Assembly: GCA_016705545.1 (NCBI GenBank)
Contig: JADIYA010000033.1
Span: 1-53,903, forward strand
Direction of reading: 5' to 3'
Length of the DNA stretch: 53,903 bases
From: Flavobacteriales bacterium
GTDB taxonomy: Bacteria > Bacteroidota > Bacteroidia > Flavobacteriales_F > PHOS-HE28
Part shown: piece by piece, positions 26,614-35,681 of the stretch
Numbering within the stretch: the first letter of the stretch is position 1
How the letters are laid out: every line of letters begins with the position of its first letter
Position numbers and translations under genes: made by a program
The notes under the pieces: model-generated
Told to the model about the DNA's origin: nothing
The model's input: only the letters and a program-made list of their open reading frames with translations
The model's database searches: none

Positions 26614-28260
26614 ATGGCTGGTGGTAATCTGTCCCCGAGACAGAAAATGATCAACATGATGTACTTGGTACTGACGGCGCTGCTTGCGCTGAACGTATCC
26701 AAGGAGATCCTTGACAGCTTCGTGACGGTGAACAACGGCTTGGAGAACACCAAGCTCTCGCTCAACGACAAGATGGCTGTGCAGTACAAGACCTTCGCGG
26801 ATTACGCGCAGGAGAATCCCACTAAGTACGGAGCCGCCTATAAAGAGGCGCAGGAAGTGCAACGGATGGGAACCGAATTGATCGCCTACATCGATTCGAT
26901 CAAGGCACGCGTGATTGTCGAAGCAGAGAAGCTGCCTCGGGATAGCGTTGTGCTGAAGGACGGCCGCATCATCAGCTTGGAGAAGGTGGACAAGAAGGAC
27001 TCGAACAACGAGATCACCAACCTGATGATCGGCAGCGAGCCTGCTAAGCCCAAGGAAGGACCCTTCACCGCGGTAGACCTTCGCAAGAAGCTCGAAGAGT
27101 TCCGCGAAAAGGTGAAGGCGCTGCGCCCTGAGGATGCTGACCTTGCTGCTGCGATGGATCGTCTCTTCGACATGAGTGACCGCAAGGATGCGGGGGGCAC
27201 GATGAACACGTGGGAGAGCATCAACTTCTATCACGTTCCCTTGGCTGCGGGAATCACCATCATGAGCAAGATCCAAGCGGATGTGCGCAACGCCGAGGGC
27301 GAGGTTGTGAAGCGAATGCTGGATGCAGTGGAAGGCAAGAGCTTCAAGTTCAACAAGCTCACGGCCATCGTGAAGCCTCAGAGCAGTTACGTGACGGTCG
27401 GCTCGAAGTACATGGCCGAGATCTTCCTCGGAGCGTACGATGATCAGAATGCCCCGGAAGTTTGGATCTGCAAAGCCGGTGCAAGGGTGGACAGCACCTC
27501 CAAGCCACCCAAGATCATTGGTGAATCGGAGAAGCTTCCCATGAACGGAGCGAAAGCCATCCTGGAGCGCACCGCCGGTGGCGCAGGGCTGCAGCAGGTG
27601 AGCGGCATCATCAAGTACAAGCCCGTTGGGGGTGAGGAACAGATTGAGGCGTTCTACACGGAGTACGAGGTAGCGGCTCCCACGCTTGTGGTAAGCCCAA
27701 CCAAGATGAATGTGTTCTACCGCGGCGTTGACAACCCGGTGAGCATCAGTGTATCGGGATACAGCGATAAGCTGGTAGCGCCGTCAATGACCAACGGTTC
27801 GTTGAGCCGTTCCGGCGAGGGATGGATCGTTAAGCCGGGCAAGGAGAGCGAGGCCAACGTTAGTGCAACGGTCACGAATCCGGATGGTTCAAAGAAGTCG
27901 ATGCCGCCCATGAAATTCCGGGTGAAGAACGTGCCCAATCCCACGCCTTATTTCGGCGGGAAGAGCGTGAACGACGAGAACATCAAGAAGACGGAGCTCA
28001 CAGCAGCAGCCGGCGTGATCGCCAAGATGGTTGACTTCGATTTCGATCTGAAGTTCGAAGTGGTTGAATTCAAAGTGACCATGATCGTGGGCGGCACTCC
28101 GTTGGAGCAGATGACCAAGGGGCCAGCTGTAAGCGGCCAGATGAAGGAGATGTTCCAGAAGGCCAAGCCAGGCCAGAAGGTCTATATCGAGGGCATCAAG
28201 GCCAGGGGGCCGGACGGTACAGTGCGGAATCTGGGCTCGCTCTCGTTCAAAGTGGTGTGA
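26614..28260 (+). CDS. gldM: T9SS motor shaft protein GldM/PorM
   Basis: Single-pass inner-membrane protein whose dimer rotates within the GldL ring and reaches through the periplasm to the GldK/GldN ring. The N-terminus MAGGNLSPRQKMINMMYLVL carries the conserved Arg9 ahead of the transmembrane helix (about 12-32). The periplasmic part has D1 (helical, to about 220), then three beta domains; FYHVPLAAGITIMSKIQADVR and SPTKMNVFYRGVDNPVSI are family landmarks. 548 residues, 40 bases after gldL. Confidence 0.96.
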   Translation: MAGGNLSPRQKMINMMYLVLTALLALNVSKEILDSFVTVNNGLENTKLSLNDKMAVQYKTFADYAQENPTKYGAAYKEAQEVQRMGTELIAYIDSIKARVIVEAEKLPRDSVVLKDGRIISLEKVDKKDSNNEITNLMIGSEPAKPKEGPFTAVDLRKKLEEFREKVKALRPEDADLAAAMDRLFDMSDRKDAGGTMNTWESINFYHVPLAAGITIMSKIQADVRNAEGEVVKRMLDAVEGKSFKFNKLTAIVKPQSSYVTVGSKYMAEIFLGAYDDQNAPEVWICKAGARVDSTSKPPKIIGESEKLPMNGAKAILERTAGGAGLQQVSGIIKYKPVGGEEQIEAFYTEYEVAAPTLVVSPTKMNVFYRGVDNPVSISVSGYSDKLVAPSMTNGSLSRSGEGWIVKPGKESEANVSATVTNPDGSKKSMPPMKFRVKNVPNPTPYFGGKSVNDENIKKTELTAAAGVIAKMVDFDFDLKFEVVEFKVTMIVGGTPLEQMTKGPAVSGQMKEMFQKAKPGQKVYIEGIKARGPDGTVRNLGSLSFKVV

Positions 28261-28290
28261 CCAATCCCGTGAACCAATAACACAGCGGCG

Positions 28291-29148
28291 ATGAGGAACC
28301 TGAAGAACCTGACAATGGCACTTGCCCTGCTCGGCGGTGCTTGGGCCACGCCAGCGGCGATGGCGCAGACGGTGCTGGATGGCGCCTTCATCAAGGAGCA
28401 CACGAAGACCAAGCGCGTTGTTCCGTACACCCACATCCGTGAGGCTGATGTGATGTGGGCGCGTCGCGTGTGGCGGACAATCGATCTCCGGGAGAAGATC
28501 AACCACCCGCTGTATTTCCCGACAAGCCCGCTCAATGACCGCAGAAGCCTTTTCGATGTGATTCGTCAAGGCTTGATGGTTGATGGCTCGATCACCGCGT
28601 ACGACCCAGGCGCGTTGGCCGATGACGACGAGTTCAAGAAAGCCTTCCTTCCGACAGAGTTGAAGGATCTTTTCAGCCGCCTCGATACCCAGTACACCGA
28701 GTCGCTCGTGACCGGCGATATGGAGATGGTGGTTCAAACAATCGACCTCGAGAGCCGGGACATCAAGATGTACAAGCTCAAGGAGGATTGGATCTTCGAT
28801 AAGCAGCGAAGCACGCTCGATATCCGCATCATCGGCTTGGCGCCCATGAAGGAGGTTCGCGGCGAGGATGGAGAGGTGCGCGGCTACCGCCCGCTCTTCT
28901 GGCTATACTACCCTGAGTGCCGCTATGTGTTCGCCAACTGGGATGCCTTCAACCGCGAGAATGACTCCGAGCGGCGCAGCTTCGAGGACATCTTCTGGAA
29001 GCGCCAGTTCAGCAGCTACATCACCAAGTGGAGCAATGTGTATGACCGTCAGGTAAGCGATTACAAGACCGGCCTCGATGCCTTGCTTGAGGGTGAGGAG
29101 ATCAAACAGGCGCTGTTCGAATTCGAGCACGACCTCTGGAACTTCTGA
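28291..29148 (+). CDS. gldN: T9SS ring protein GldN/PorN
   Basis: Periplasmic partner of GldK in the outer-membrane-associated ring. Signal peptide (ALLGGAWATPAAMAQ), then the family blocks ADVMWARRVWRTIDLREK, NHPLYFP, DVIRQGLMVDGSITAY, KEDWIFDKQRSTLDIRIIG, APMKEVRGEDGEVRGY, LFWLYYPECRY and the C-terminal EFEHDLWNF. 285 residues. It follows gldM by 30 bases and is the most canonical of the three GldN copies in this window. A strong terminator follows. Confidence 0.96.
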   Translation: MRNLKNLTMALALLGGAWATPAAMAQTVLDGAFIKEHTKTKRVVPYTHIREADVMWARRVWRTIDLREKINHPLYFPTSPLNDRRSLFDVIRQGLMVDGSITAYDPGALADDDEFKKAFLPTELKDLFSRLDTQYTESLVTGDMEMVVQTIDLESRDIKMYKLKEDWIFDKQRSTLDIRIIGLAPMKEVRGEDGEVRGYRPLFWLYYPECRYVFANWDAFNRENDSERRSFEDIFWKRQFSSYITKWSNVYDRQVSDYKTGLDALLEGEEIKQALFEFEHDLWNF

Positions 29149-29168
29149 TCGCAATCAACTGTTGATGC

Positions 29169-29198
29169 GAGGCCCCGGACCACCGGGGCTTCGTCTTT
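29169..29198 (+). terminator. terminator after gldN
   Basis: A 10-bp stem (29169-29178 with 29183-29192, GGCCCCGG/CCGGGGC core, one G-T pair) with a 4-base loop, followed by GTCTTT. It ends the core gldKLMN unit and separates it from the gldN paralogues. Confidence 0.75.
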
Positions 29199-29234
29199 CA
29201 TGTACGCTACACGGGGAAAGGTCGTTGATGCTGC

Positions 29235-30011
29235 ATGGCATTGCGATTCGACGCTATGCTGATATCTGCGATTGCATCCTTGTCGCTACAGGGTCAGGAC
29301 TTGCTGGGCCCCGATGGTCCCTGTCAGGGCGATGGCATTGTGCGGCCCTATGCCCGGCTGCGTGAAGCCGACGCCATTTGGTCGCGGCGAGTATGGCGCG
29401 TGATCGACCTGAACGAATCTTGGAACCAGCTGCTCGCGAAACCGGCAACCGGCACTGCGCAATGTCGCAGCCTGATTGAAGTGATCCTTCACGGCTTGCA
29501 TGATGAAGGCGGGATCAGGGCCTTCGTTGCTGGCAAGGATGGCCTGGATGAGGGCTTCCGCACCGTCCTCGGGAGAACTCCGCTCATGCATGATCTGGCA
29601 GCTTTGGACACCCTGCGCGGAATCGCCGTCGGCCGCTACATGATCAAGGAGGATTGGATATTCGACAAAGCGCGTTCGGTGATGGAAGTGCGCATCATCG
29701 GACTGGCGCCCATGAAAGAGGTTCGTGGCGAACTGGGCGAATTACGCGGCTATCGCCCTATGTTCTGGCTCTATTACCCGGAATGCCGACAGCTGTTCGC
29801 GTGGTGGGTGGCCGGAAAAGGCCCCGAAGGATCGCCGGTGACCTTCGAGACAGTTTTGGACCGACGCCTCTTCCGTGGAACCATCACCAAGGTGAGCAAC
29901 ATGCAGGATCGCGCGACCAGCGCCGCGAACACGAGCATCGATGCGCTGCTGGAGAGCGATGCTGTTCGCCGGCAGCTTGAAGCCGTTGGATTCGACCTCT
30001 GGCATTATTGA
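29235..30011 (+). CDS. second GldN/PorN paralogue
   Basis: A 258-residue GldN homologue. It keeps ADAIWSRRVWRVIDLNE, IEVILHGLHDEG, KEDWIFDKARSVMEVRIIG, APMKEVRGELGELRGYRP, FWLYYPECRQLF and a C-terminal FDLWHY. It lacks the NHPLYFP block and about 25 residues of the variable middle. A short hydrophobic N-terminus (MLISAIASLSLQG) may serve for export. It lies after the gldN terminator; its stop codon overlaps the next gldN copy. Comparable to GldO, the GldN paralogue of Flavobacterium johnsoniae, but orthology cannot be judged here. Confidence 0.9.
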   Translation: MALRFDAMLISAIASLSLQGQDLLGPDGPCQGDGIVRPYARLREADAIWSRRVWRVIDLNESWNQLLAKPATGTAQCRSLIEVILHGLHDEGGIRAFVAGKDGLDEGFRTVLGRTPLMHDLAALDTLRGIAVGRYMIKEDWIFDKARSVMEVRIIGLAPMKEVRGELGELRGYRPMFWLYYPECRQLFAWWVAGKGPEGSPVTFETVLDRRLFRGTITKVSNMQDRATSAANTSIDALLESDAVRRQLEAVGFDLWHY

Positions 30012-30899
30012 GGGTCACCTTTCGCATCAATGCGCATCAACGGGAATTGAATCGATTGCGCGCTCGATTCTTCCTTAACGCATGCTGCGTCATCAGTCAC
30101 GCGGCATATGGGCAGCATCCGCTCGACGGTGCGTACATCCGTGAGCATGCTTCCACGCGACGACCCGTTCCCCTCGCACGCCTTCGGGTAGCCGATGTGT
30201 TCTTCATGCAAGCGCGTGTGGCGCGTGCTCGATCTGCGGGAGAAAGCCAATCATCCATTCTACTTCCCTTTGGAACCCGGTCAAGGCCGCCGCAGCCCTT
30301 TAGACGTGATCCGCCAAGCCTTGCTGAAGGACGGAACGCCCACCGCTTATGCTCTGGGCGCGATGGCCAACGACGGTTCCTTTAGCCATCCGATGCTCCG
30401 TGGTGAAGTCGACTCGGTGCTGAACCCCAAGGTGAATGTGTGGACACCGAGCTTCGACGACCCGGAAATTCCCTTCCCCGTGGCGGAGCCCGATCCCATC
30501 ACCGCAGTACAGGTCACGCGCGATCAGATCAAGGAGGATTGGGTCTTCGAAAAGCAGCGCGGCGTGATGGACGAGCGCATCATCGGCATCGCCCCGATGA
30601 AAGAAGTGCGCGGTGAGGACGGCGAACTGCGCGGCCACGCACCGCTTTTCCGGCTCTACGACCCGGAGCTTCAGCATGTGCTGGCCAATGCCGAGAAATT
30701 CAATCCTCGGAATGATGGTGGCCGGACCACCGTCGATCAATGGCTTGAGTCGAGGCGCTTCAGCAGCTTCTTGGTGACGGAGAGCAACGCTCGCGACCGG
30801 CGCATCAGGGAGCATGCCCAAGGATTGGACGCGCTGCTCGAAGGCGAAGCGATGAAAGAGCGCCGCTTCCCATTCGAGCACGGCCTCTGGAATTGCTGA
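30008..30899 (+). CDS. third GldN/PorN paralogue with a one-base frameshift
   Basis: A GldN homologue in two frames. The first frame (from a TTG at 30008 that overlaps the preceding stop) gives a hydrophobic leader and GAYIREHASTRRPVP, then RLRVADVFFM. The second gives KRVWRVLDLREKANHPFYFP, the variable middle, DQIKEDWVFEKQRGVMDERI, APMKEVRGEDGELRGH and the C-terminal FEHGLWNC. Aligning with gldN shows that skipping one base, the C at 30209, restores the family sequence ADVxxxxRVWR. This is either an assembly error or a young frameshift. Conservation after the shift is high, so an error is likely. Confidence 0.8.
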
Positions 30900-30925
30900 T
30901 GAAGCTCCGCCCGGGGCCAATCGGC

Positions 30926-30933
30926 TACTTTCG
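30926..30933 (+). promoter_or_regulatory. promoter -7 box of the ABC-F gene
   Basis: TACTTTCG matches TAnnTTCG and lies 17 bases before the ABC-F ATG at 30951, overlapping no gene. Confidence 0.5.
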
Positions 30934-30950
30934 CGGCCCTTTCACAGGCT

Positions 30951-32906
30951 ATGATCACCGTACAGGGCCTCACCCTCCACTTCGGCCAGCGGCCTATGTT
31001 CGATGCCGTCTCCTTCTTCATCGGGAGCGACGACCGCATCGGCCTTGTTGGCCGCAATGGTGCCGGCAAGAGCACCCTGCTGAAGATCATGGCCGGTCAG
31101 CAGCCTTTCGATGGCGGCACCATCGGCAAGCCCAATGAGCTCACCTTGGGCTATCTCCCACAGGAGATGGCCCACAACCTCGAACTCACGCCCTGGCAGG
31201 TCGCGGAGAAGGCCTTCGAAGAGGCCATCGCCCTGAACGCTTCGCTGGAACGGATCGAGAAGGCGCTTGAGAAGGCCACCACTGACGAGGAGGCGATTGA
31301 GCTCGCCACGATGCTGGCGCATGCGCATGAGCGACTGAACACGATCGGCGCCGCGGACCACGACATGCAGATCGAGCGCATGCTCAAGGGCATCGGCTTC
31401 GTGGAGAAGGACATGCACCGGCTGATGAGCGAGATGAGCGGCGGCTGGCGCATGCGCGCGGAGCTCGCGCGGCTGCTGCTGATCCAGCCGGACCTGCTGC
31501 TGCTCGATGAGCCCACCAACCACTTGGATCTCCCCGCGATCCAATGGCTCGAGGATCTCCTGCGCACCTATCCCGCGGCCCTCGTGCTCATCAGCCACGA
31601 CAAGACCTTTCTGGACCGGCTCACCAAGCGCACGCTAGAGGTCGTGGGCGGAAAGCTCATCGACCGCAAGGTGCCCTGGAGCCAGTATGTGGAGCTGCGC
31701 AAGGTGGAGCGCGAGCAGCAGGCCGCGCAAGCCAAGGACCAGCAGCGCTACATCAAGGAGACCACCGACCTGATCAACAAGTTCAGGGCGAAAGCCAGCA
31801 AGGCCGCATTCGCGCAGAGCCTGATCACCAAGCTCGACAAGCTCGAGCGCATCGAAGTGGAAGACGAGGACCTGCGGAAGATGCTGGTGAAATTCCCGCC
31901 TGCACCGCAGAGCGGCAAGATCGTCTGCGAGGTGAAGGGTGTGAGCAAGTCCTATCCCGATCGGAAGCATCCGGAGCAGACCAAGGAGATCTTCCGCAAG
32001 GCGGAGCTCACCATCGCCAAGGGCGAGCACCTCGCACTGGTAGGCGCCAATGGCACTGGCAAGTCGACCCTGGTGCGCATGATCATGGGCGAAGAGCCCT
32101 TCGACGGCGAGATCAAGCTCGGGCACAACGTGATCGTGGGCTACTACGCGCAGGACATGCCCGAGCGCATGAATCCGGCGGGCACGGTGATGGAGACCGC
32201 TGAGTATGCCGCCAGCGAAGAGAACCGCGTGCGCGTTCGTGCCATGCTCGGTGCCTTCATGTTCAGCGGCGATGATGTGGACAAGAAGGTGAAGGTGCTC
32301 AGCGGTGGCGAACGCGCCCGGTTGGCGCTCTGCTGCATGCTGCTGAAGCCCCTCAACTTCCTCATCCTCGATGAGCCCACGCACCACTTGGATATCCAGA
32401 GCAAGGATGTGCTGAAGAATGCGCTGAAGAACTACGAGGGCACCTTCCTGCTCGTGAGCCACGACCGCGACTTCCTCACCGGCCTCACCAACCGATTGCT
32501 CGAGCTCGACGACCACCGCATCCGCGATCAGCACATGGACATCCTCGAGCTGATCGAGAAGCGCAAGGCCCTGCAGGGCGCCGACATCGGCAAGAGCAGC
32601 GCGGCGCAGCCGAAGACCAAGGCCGAGAAAGCAGACAAGAGCGAACACGCCGATCGCCGCGAGCGCGACAAGGAGCGCAAGCGCATGCAGTCGCAGGTGG
32701 CGCGCCTGGAGAAGCAGCTCGCTGAATTGGAAGCAGAAGAGAAGAGCTTGCAGGCCGAAGTGATGCGCAGCGGCATGCCCGCAGCCGAAGTGGAGAAGGG
32801 CTATGCGCGCATGGGCGAAGTGGCGGAGCGCATCGCTGCCACGATGAAGGAGTGGGAGGAGGCTTCGCTGCGGATGGAGGAGCTGGGGGAGGAGAATCCG
32901 GCCTGA
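30951..32906 (+). CDS. ABC-F family ATPase (ribosome-associated)
   Basis: Soluble twin-ABC protein without membrane segments, of the family that acts on the ribosome (Uup/EttA-like). First cassette: Walker A GRNGAGKST, signature MSGGWRMRAEL, Walker B LLLLDEPTNHLD. An ARD-like helical linker follows (about 225-320). Second cassette: GANGTGKST, LSGGERARLAL, FLILDEPTHHLD. The C-terminal 100 residues are a Lys/Glu-rich coiled coil, as in Uup-type members. 651 residues. Its place between gldN and gldM paralogues looks incidental; it has its own promoter box. Subfamily cannot be fixed without a tree. Confidence 0.95.
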   Translation: MITVQGLTLHFGQRPMFDAVSFFIGSDDRIGLVGRNGAGKSTLLKIMAGQQPFDGGTIGKPNELTLGYLPQEMAHNLELTPWQVAEKAFEEAIALNASLERIEKALEKATTDEEAIELATMLAHAHERLNTIGAADHDMQIERMLKGIGFVEKDMHRLMSEMSGGWRMRAELARLLLIQPDLLLLDEPTNHLDLPAIQWLEDLLRTYPAALVLISHDKTFLDRLTKRTLEVVGGKLIDRKVPWSQYVELRKVEREQQAAQAKDQQRYIKETTDLINKFRAKASKAAFAQSLITKLDKLERIEVEDEDLRKMLVKFPPAPQSGKIVCEVKGVSKSYPDRKHPEQTKEIFRKAELTIAKGEHLALVGANGTGKSTLVRMIMGEEPFDGEIKLGHNVIVGYYAQDMPERMNPAGTVMETAEYAASEENRVRVRAMLGAFMFSGDDVDKKVKVLSGGERARLALCCMLLKPLNFLILDEPTHHLDIQSKDVLKNALKNYEGTFLLVSHDRDFLTGLTNRLLELDDHRIRDQHMDILELIEKRKALQGADIGKSSAAQPKTKAEKADKSEHADRRERDKERKRMQSQVARLEKQLAELEAEEKSLQAEVMRSGMPAAEVEKGYARMGEVAERIAATMKEWEEASLRMEELGEENPA

Positions 32907-32978
32907 GCGTTACCAGCGCTCATTGATGGCATTGGTTGATCGATGGTGCATGCCACACCCTCATCAACCCCCAGCGCC

Positions 32979-34595
32979 ATGGCCTCCGCGAAGCTCCCGC
33001 CCCGCCAGAAGATGATCAACATGATGTACCTCGTGCTCACCGCGATCCTCGCGCTGAACGTGAGCAAGGAGGTGCTTGACGCCTTTGCGATCATGGATGC
33101 CGAGCTCGTGCGCAGCGAGCGCGCCCATGAGCAGCGATCGCAAGTGGAGTACGAGGTATTCGCCGATATGGCCAAGCGCTTCCCCGAAAAATTCGCGGTG
33201 AAGCACGAAGAAGCGATGCGCGTGAGGGCCATGGCTGATTCGATCGTGCGGAATCTCGAAGGCATCAAGACCGCCGCCATCGCCAAGGCTGATGGCTTGG
33301 AGCCTCGGCTCCTGCGCGGCCCCGATGCTACTGGCCGCGATACGCTGCGCGCGCTGCTCATGCTGGAGAAGAAGGACGACCGCGATGTGCTCACGCATGC
33401 GCTCGTGGGCAGCGAGCCCGGATCGCCGCGCACCGACAATGGGTCCGCGCACGGCATCCGCATGCGCATCACGGCGTTCCGAGACAGCCTGAAGGGATTG
33501 GCCGGTGAGAAGGGCCAGGCACTATCAGCATCGCTCGATGCCCTCTTCGACTTCAGCGACCGGCGTGATGCCAGCGGCACGCTCAACAACTGGGAGAGCC
33601 TCAACTTCTATGATGTGCCCTTGGCGGCGGGCATCGCCACGCTCAGCAAGCTCCAAGCGGATGTGCGCGCGGCGGAGAACGACATGGTGAAGTGGCTCTA
33701 TCGCAGCGCCGAGCTCGAGGATTATCGCTTCGGCACGCTCACCACCGCCGTGGTGCCGCAGAGCAGCCTGATCATGCTCGGCGATTCGTTCCGCGCGGAT
33801 GTCTTCCTGGCCGCATACGATCCGCGCAATCCGGCGCAGGTCAGGTTGAAGGACGGGCAAGAGCTGCCCACCGGCACCGATGGCAAGGCCAAGCTTCGCG
33901 TCCGTGGCAATGCCATCGGTGAGCAGCGCGTGGAGGGCACGATCCGATTCGATGGCCCCAAGGGCATCGAGGAGATCCCTTACGCGACTTCATACCAAGT
34001 GATGGCACCGCTGTTGGTGGCCAGTCCCACCAAGATGAATGTGCTCTATCGTGGGGTCGAGAACCCCATCGAGCTATCGGTGCCTGGTGTTCCGGCCGAA
34101 CGGATCCAAGCCGGCATCAGCACGGGCCGGATCACGCGCAGCGGCAATGGCTGGGTGGCCACGGGCATGACCGACTCCAAGGCCGAGGTTTTCGCCACCG
34201 CCACCTTGCCCGATGGCAGCACGCGCAGGATTGGGCCGGTTGTGTTCAGGGTGAAGAACCTCCCTCCGCCCTCAGCCTATGTCAGGGACAAAGGCTCGGC
34301 GGACACTTGGATCGCACTGAATGAGCTGAAGAACGCCCCGGGAGTGGCGGTGAAGACGAACACCGAGTTCGGGGATGTTTGGACGGCGAAGAGCTACACG
34401 TTCAGCTTTCAGCGCGGCAGCAGCAATCCAATCGATCATGTGTGCCAAGGGGCGGCGTTCAGCTCGGATATCAAGCAGGTGCTGGCCAAGGTGAAGCCGG
34501 GGGATAAGATCGTGATCGAGAACATCGCGGCACAATTGAGCAATGGCCATGGGCCGGTGGTGAAGCTCGGCGCCATCGCACTTAAAGTCCGATAG
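32979..34595 (+). CDS. second GldM/PorM paralogue
   Basis: A 538-residue GldM homologue. The N-terminus MASAKLPPRQKMINMMYLVL matches GldM and keeps Arg9 and the transmembrane helix, which supports this start over an ATG at 32943. Landmarks shared with GldM: NNWESLNFYDVPLAAGIATL, SKLQADVRAAE, VVPQSSLIMLGDSFRADVFL, SPTKMNVLYRGVENPIEL, FRVKNLPPPSAYVRDKGS. The D4-like C-terminus diverges (WTAKSYTFSFQRGSSN). No second gldL accompanies it. It could rotate in the same GldL stator and pair with the extra GldN copies; that is inference. Confidence 0.92.
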   Translation: MASAKLPPRQKMINMMYLVLTAILALNVSKEVLDAFAIMDAELVRSERAHEQRSQVEYEVFADMAKRFPEKFAVKHEEAMRVRAMADSIVRNLEGIKTAAIAKADGLEPRLLRGPDATGRDTLRALLMLEKKDDRDVLTHALVGSEPGSPRTDNGSAHGIRMRITAFRDSLKGLAGEKGQALSASLDALFDFSDRRDASGTLNNWESLNFYDVPLAAGIATLSKLQADVRAAENDMVKWLYRSAELEDYRFGTLTTAVVPQSSLIMLGDSFRADVFLAAYDPRNPAQVRLKDGQELPTGTDGKAKLRVRGNAIGEQRVEGTIRFDGPKGIEEIPYATSYQVMAPLLVASPTKMNVLYRGVENPIELSVPGVPAERIQAGISTGRITRSGNGWVATGMTDSKAEVFATATLPDGSTRRIGPVVFRVKNLPPPSAYVRDKGSADTWIALNELKNAPGVAVKTNTEFGDVWTAKSYTFSFQRGSSNPIDHVCQGAAFSSDIKQVLAKVKPGDKIVIENIAAQLSNGHGPVVKLGAIALKVR

Positions 34596-34599
34596 GAAG

Positions 34600-34629
34600 T
34601 TGGCTCGGTCGGGTGTCCGGCTATATTTG
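34600..34629 (+). promoter_or_regulatory. promoter of the initiator tRNA
   Basis: TTG at 34600-34602 and a perfect TATATTTG at 34622-34629 with 19 bases between; the tRNA begins 9 bases after the box. Confidence 0.75.
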
Positions 34630-34637
34630 CGCCCCAT

Positions 34638-34710
34638 TGCGGGGTGGAGCAGATGGTAGCTCGTCGGGCTCATAACCCGAAGGCCGTAGGTTCGAGTCCT
34701 ACCCCCGCTA
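34638..34710 (+). tRNA. tRNA-fMet (CAT), initiator
   Basis: A 73-nt cloverleaf with anticodon CAT in GGGCTCATAACCC. Three G-C pairs in the anticodon stem and the unpaired 1-72 position (T1, T72 here, C-A in E. coli) are initiator hallmarks. T-arm GTAGG-TTCGAGT-CCTAC; acceptor GCGGGG/CCCCGC. CCA is not encoded. The D-loop is one base shorter than in E. coli fMet. Confidence 0.93.
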
Positions 34711-34714
34711 CGAT

Positions 34715-34746
34715 GAAGGCCCGGTGAATGCCGGGCCTTCGCTTTT
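34715..34746 (+). terminator. terminator after tRNA-fMet
   Basis: Perfect 10-bp stem GAAGGCCCGG/CCGGGCCTTC (34715-34724, 34731-34740), loop TGAATG, then GCTTTT. Confidence 0.85.
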
Positions 34747-34791
34747 CCCCGCCGCTCAAGCCATTGGCTAGGCGGCGATATTCGCGCAGCC

Positions 34792-35667
34792 ATGCCGCAC
34801 AAGGCCGGATACGTCAACATCATCGGCGAGCCCAACGTGGGCAAGAGCACCTTGCTCAATGCCCTGTTGGGTGAGCAATTGGTGATCGCCAATCCGAAGG
34901 CGCAGACCACGCGCCACCGCATCCTGGGCATCCTCAACGGCGACGACCATCAAATGGTGCTCAGCGATACACCCGGCATCCTCGATCCGCAATACAAGAT
35001 GCACGAGCGCATGATGAGCGCCGTGGACGAGGCCATCATAGACGCCGACATCCTTATCGTGCTGGTGGAGATCGGGCAGAAGCCCGAGAAGGCCGAGAAC
35101 GTGCTCAAGCGCGCGCGCCGCTTCAAAGGCCGCAAGGTGCTGCTGGTGAATAAAGTGGACGCGGCTCAAGAAGCGGCAATCCTCCCAGCGCTTGAGGCTT
35201 GGCAAAACGCGCTGCCCGAGGCCAAGGTGGTGCCCATGAGCGCCCTGCATGGACTGAATGTGCAGGAGCTGAAGACCTACCTGATCGAGCGCCTGCCCGA
35301 GCATCCGCCGTACTTCCCCAAGGATGAGCTGAGCGACCGCAACATGCGCTTCTTCATCAGCGAGCTGATCCGTGAGAAGGTGCTGGCTAACTACAAGCAG
35401 GAGATCCCTTACAGCACACAGGTGGTGGTGAATAGCTACGAGGAGGCCCCGGGGATCGTGCGCATCCAGGCCGATGTGATCGTGATGCGCGAGAGCCAGA
35501 AAGGCATCGTGATCGGCGAGGGCGGACACGCGCTGCGCAGACTCGGGACCCAGGCGCGCATCGCCATCTCCAAGTTCATCGATCAGAAGGTCTTCTTGGA
35601 TCTGAAGGTGAAGGTGGATCCCGATTGGCGTGAGGATGAAGCGAAACTGAAGCGATACGGATACTGA
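34792..35667 (+). CDS. era: GTPase Era
   Basis: Ribosome-assembly GTPase that binds the 3' end of 16S rRNA. G1 GEPNVGKST (about 12-20), switch I region KAQTTRHRI, G3 DTPGI, G4 NKVD, then a C-terminal KH domain (about 200-285) containing IRIQADVIVMRESQKGIVIG. 291 residues, ends KRYGY. ATG at 34792 follows a GATATTCG box by seven bases, so the mRNA may be nearly leaderless. It precedes der, the usual Bacteroidota order. Confidence 0.96.
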   Translation: MPHKAGYVNIIGEPNVGKSTLLNALLGEQLVIANPKAQTTRHRILGILNGDDHQMVLSDTPGILDPQYKMHERMMSAVDEAIIDADILIVLVEIGQKPEKAENVLKRARRFKGRKVLLVNKVDAAQEAAILPALEAWQNALPEAKVVPMSALHGLNVQELKTYLIERLPEHPPYFPKDELSDRNMRFFISELIREKVLANYKQEIPYSTQVVVNSYEEAPGIVRIQADVIVMRESQKGIVIGEGGHALRRLGTQARIAISKFIDQKVFLDLKVKVDPDWREDEAKLKRYGY

Positions 35668-35681
35668 AATGCTGGGCGATT

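Noticed and set aside
32943..32978. Upstream ATG for the second gldM
   Set aside because: It adds 12 residues before the canonical GldM N-terminus and would displace Arg9; the ATG at 32979 fits the family.
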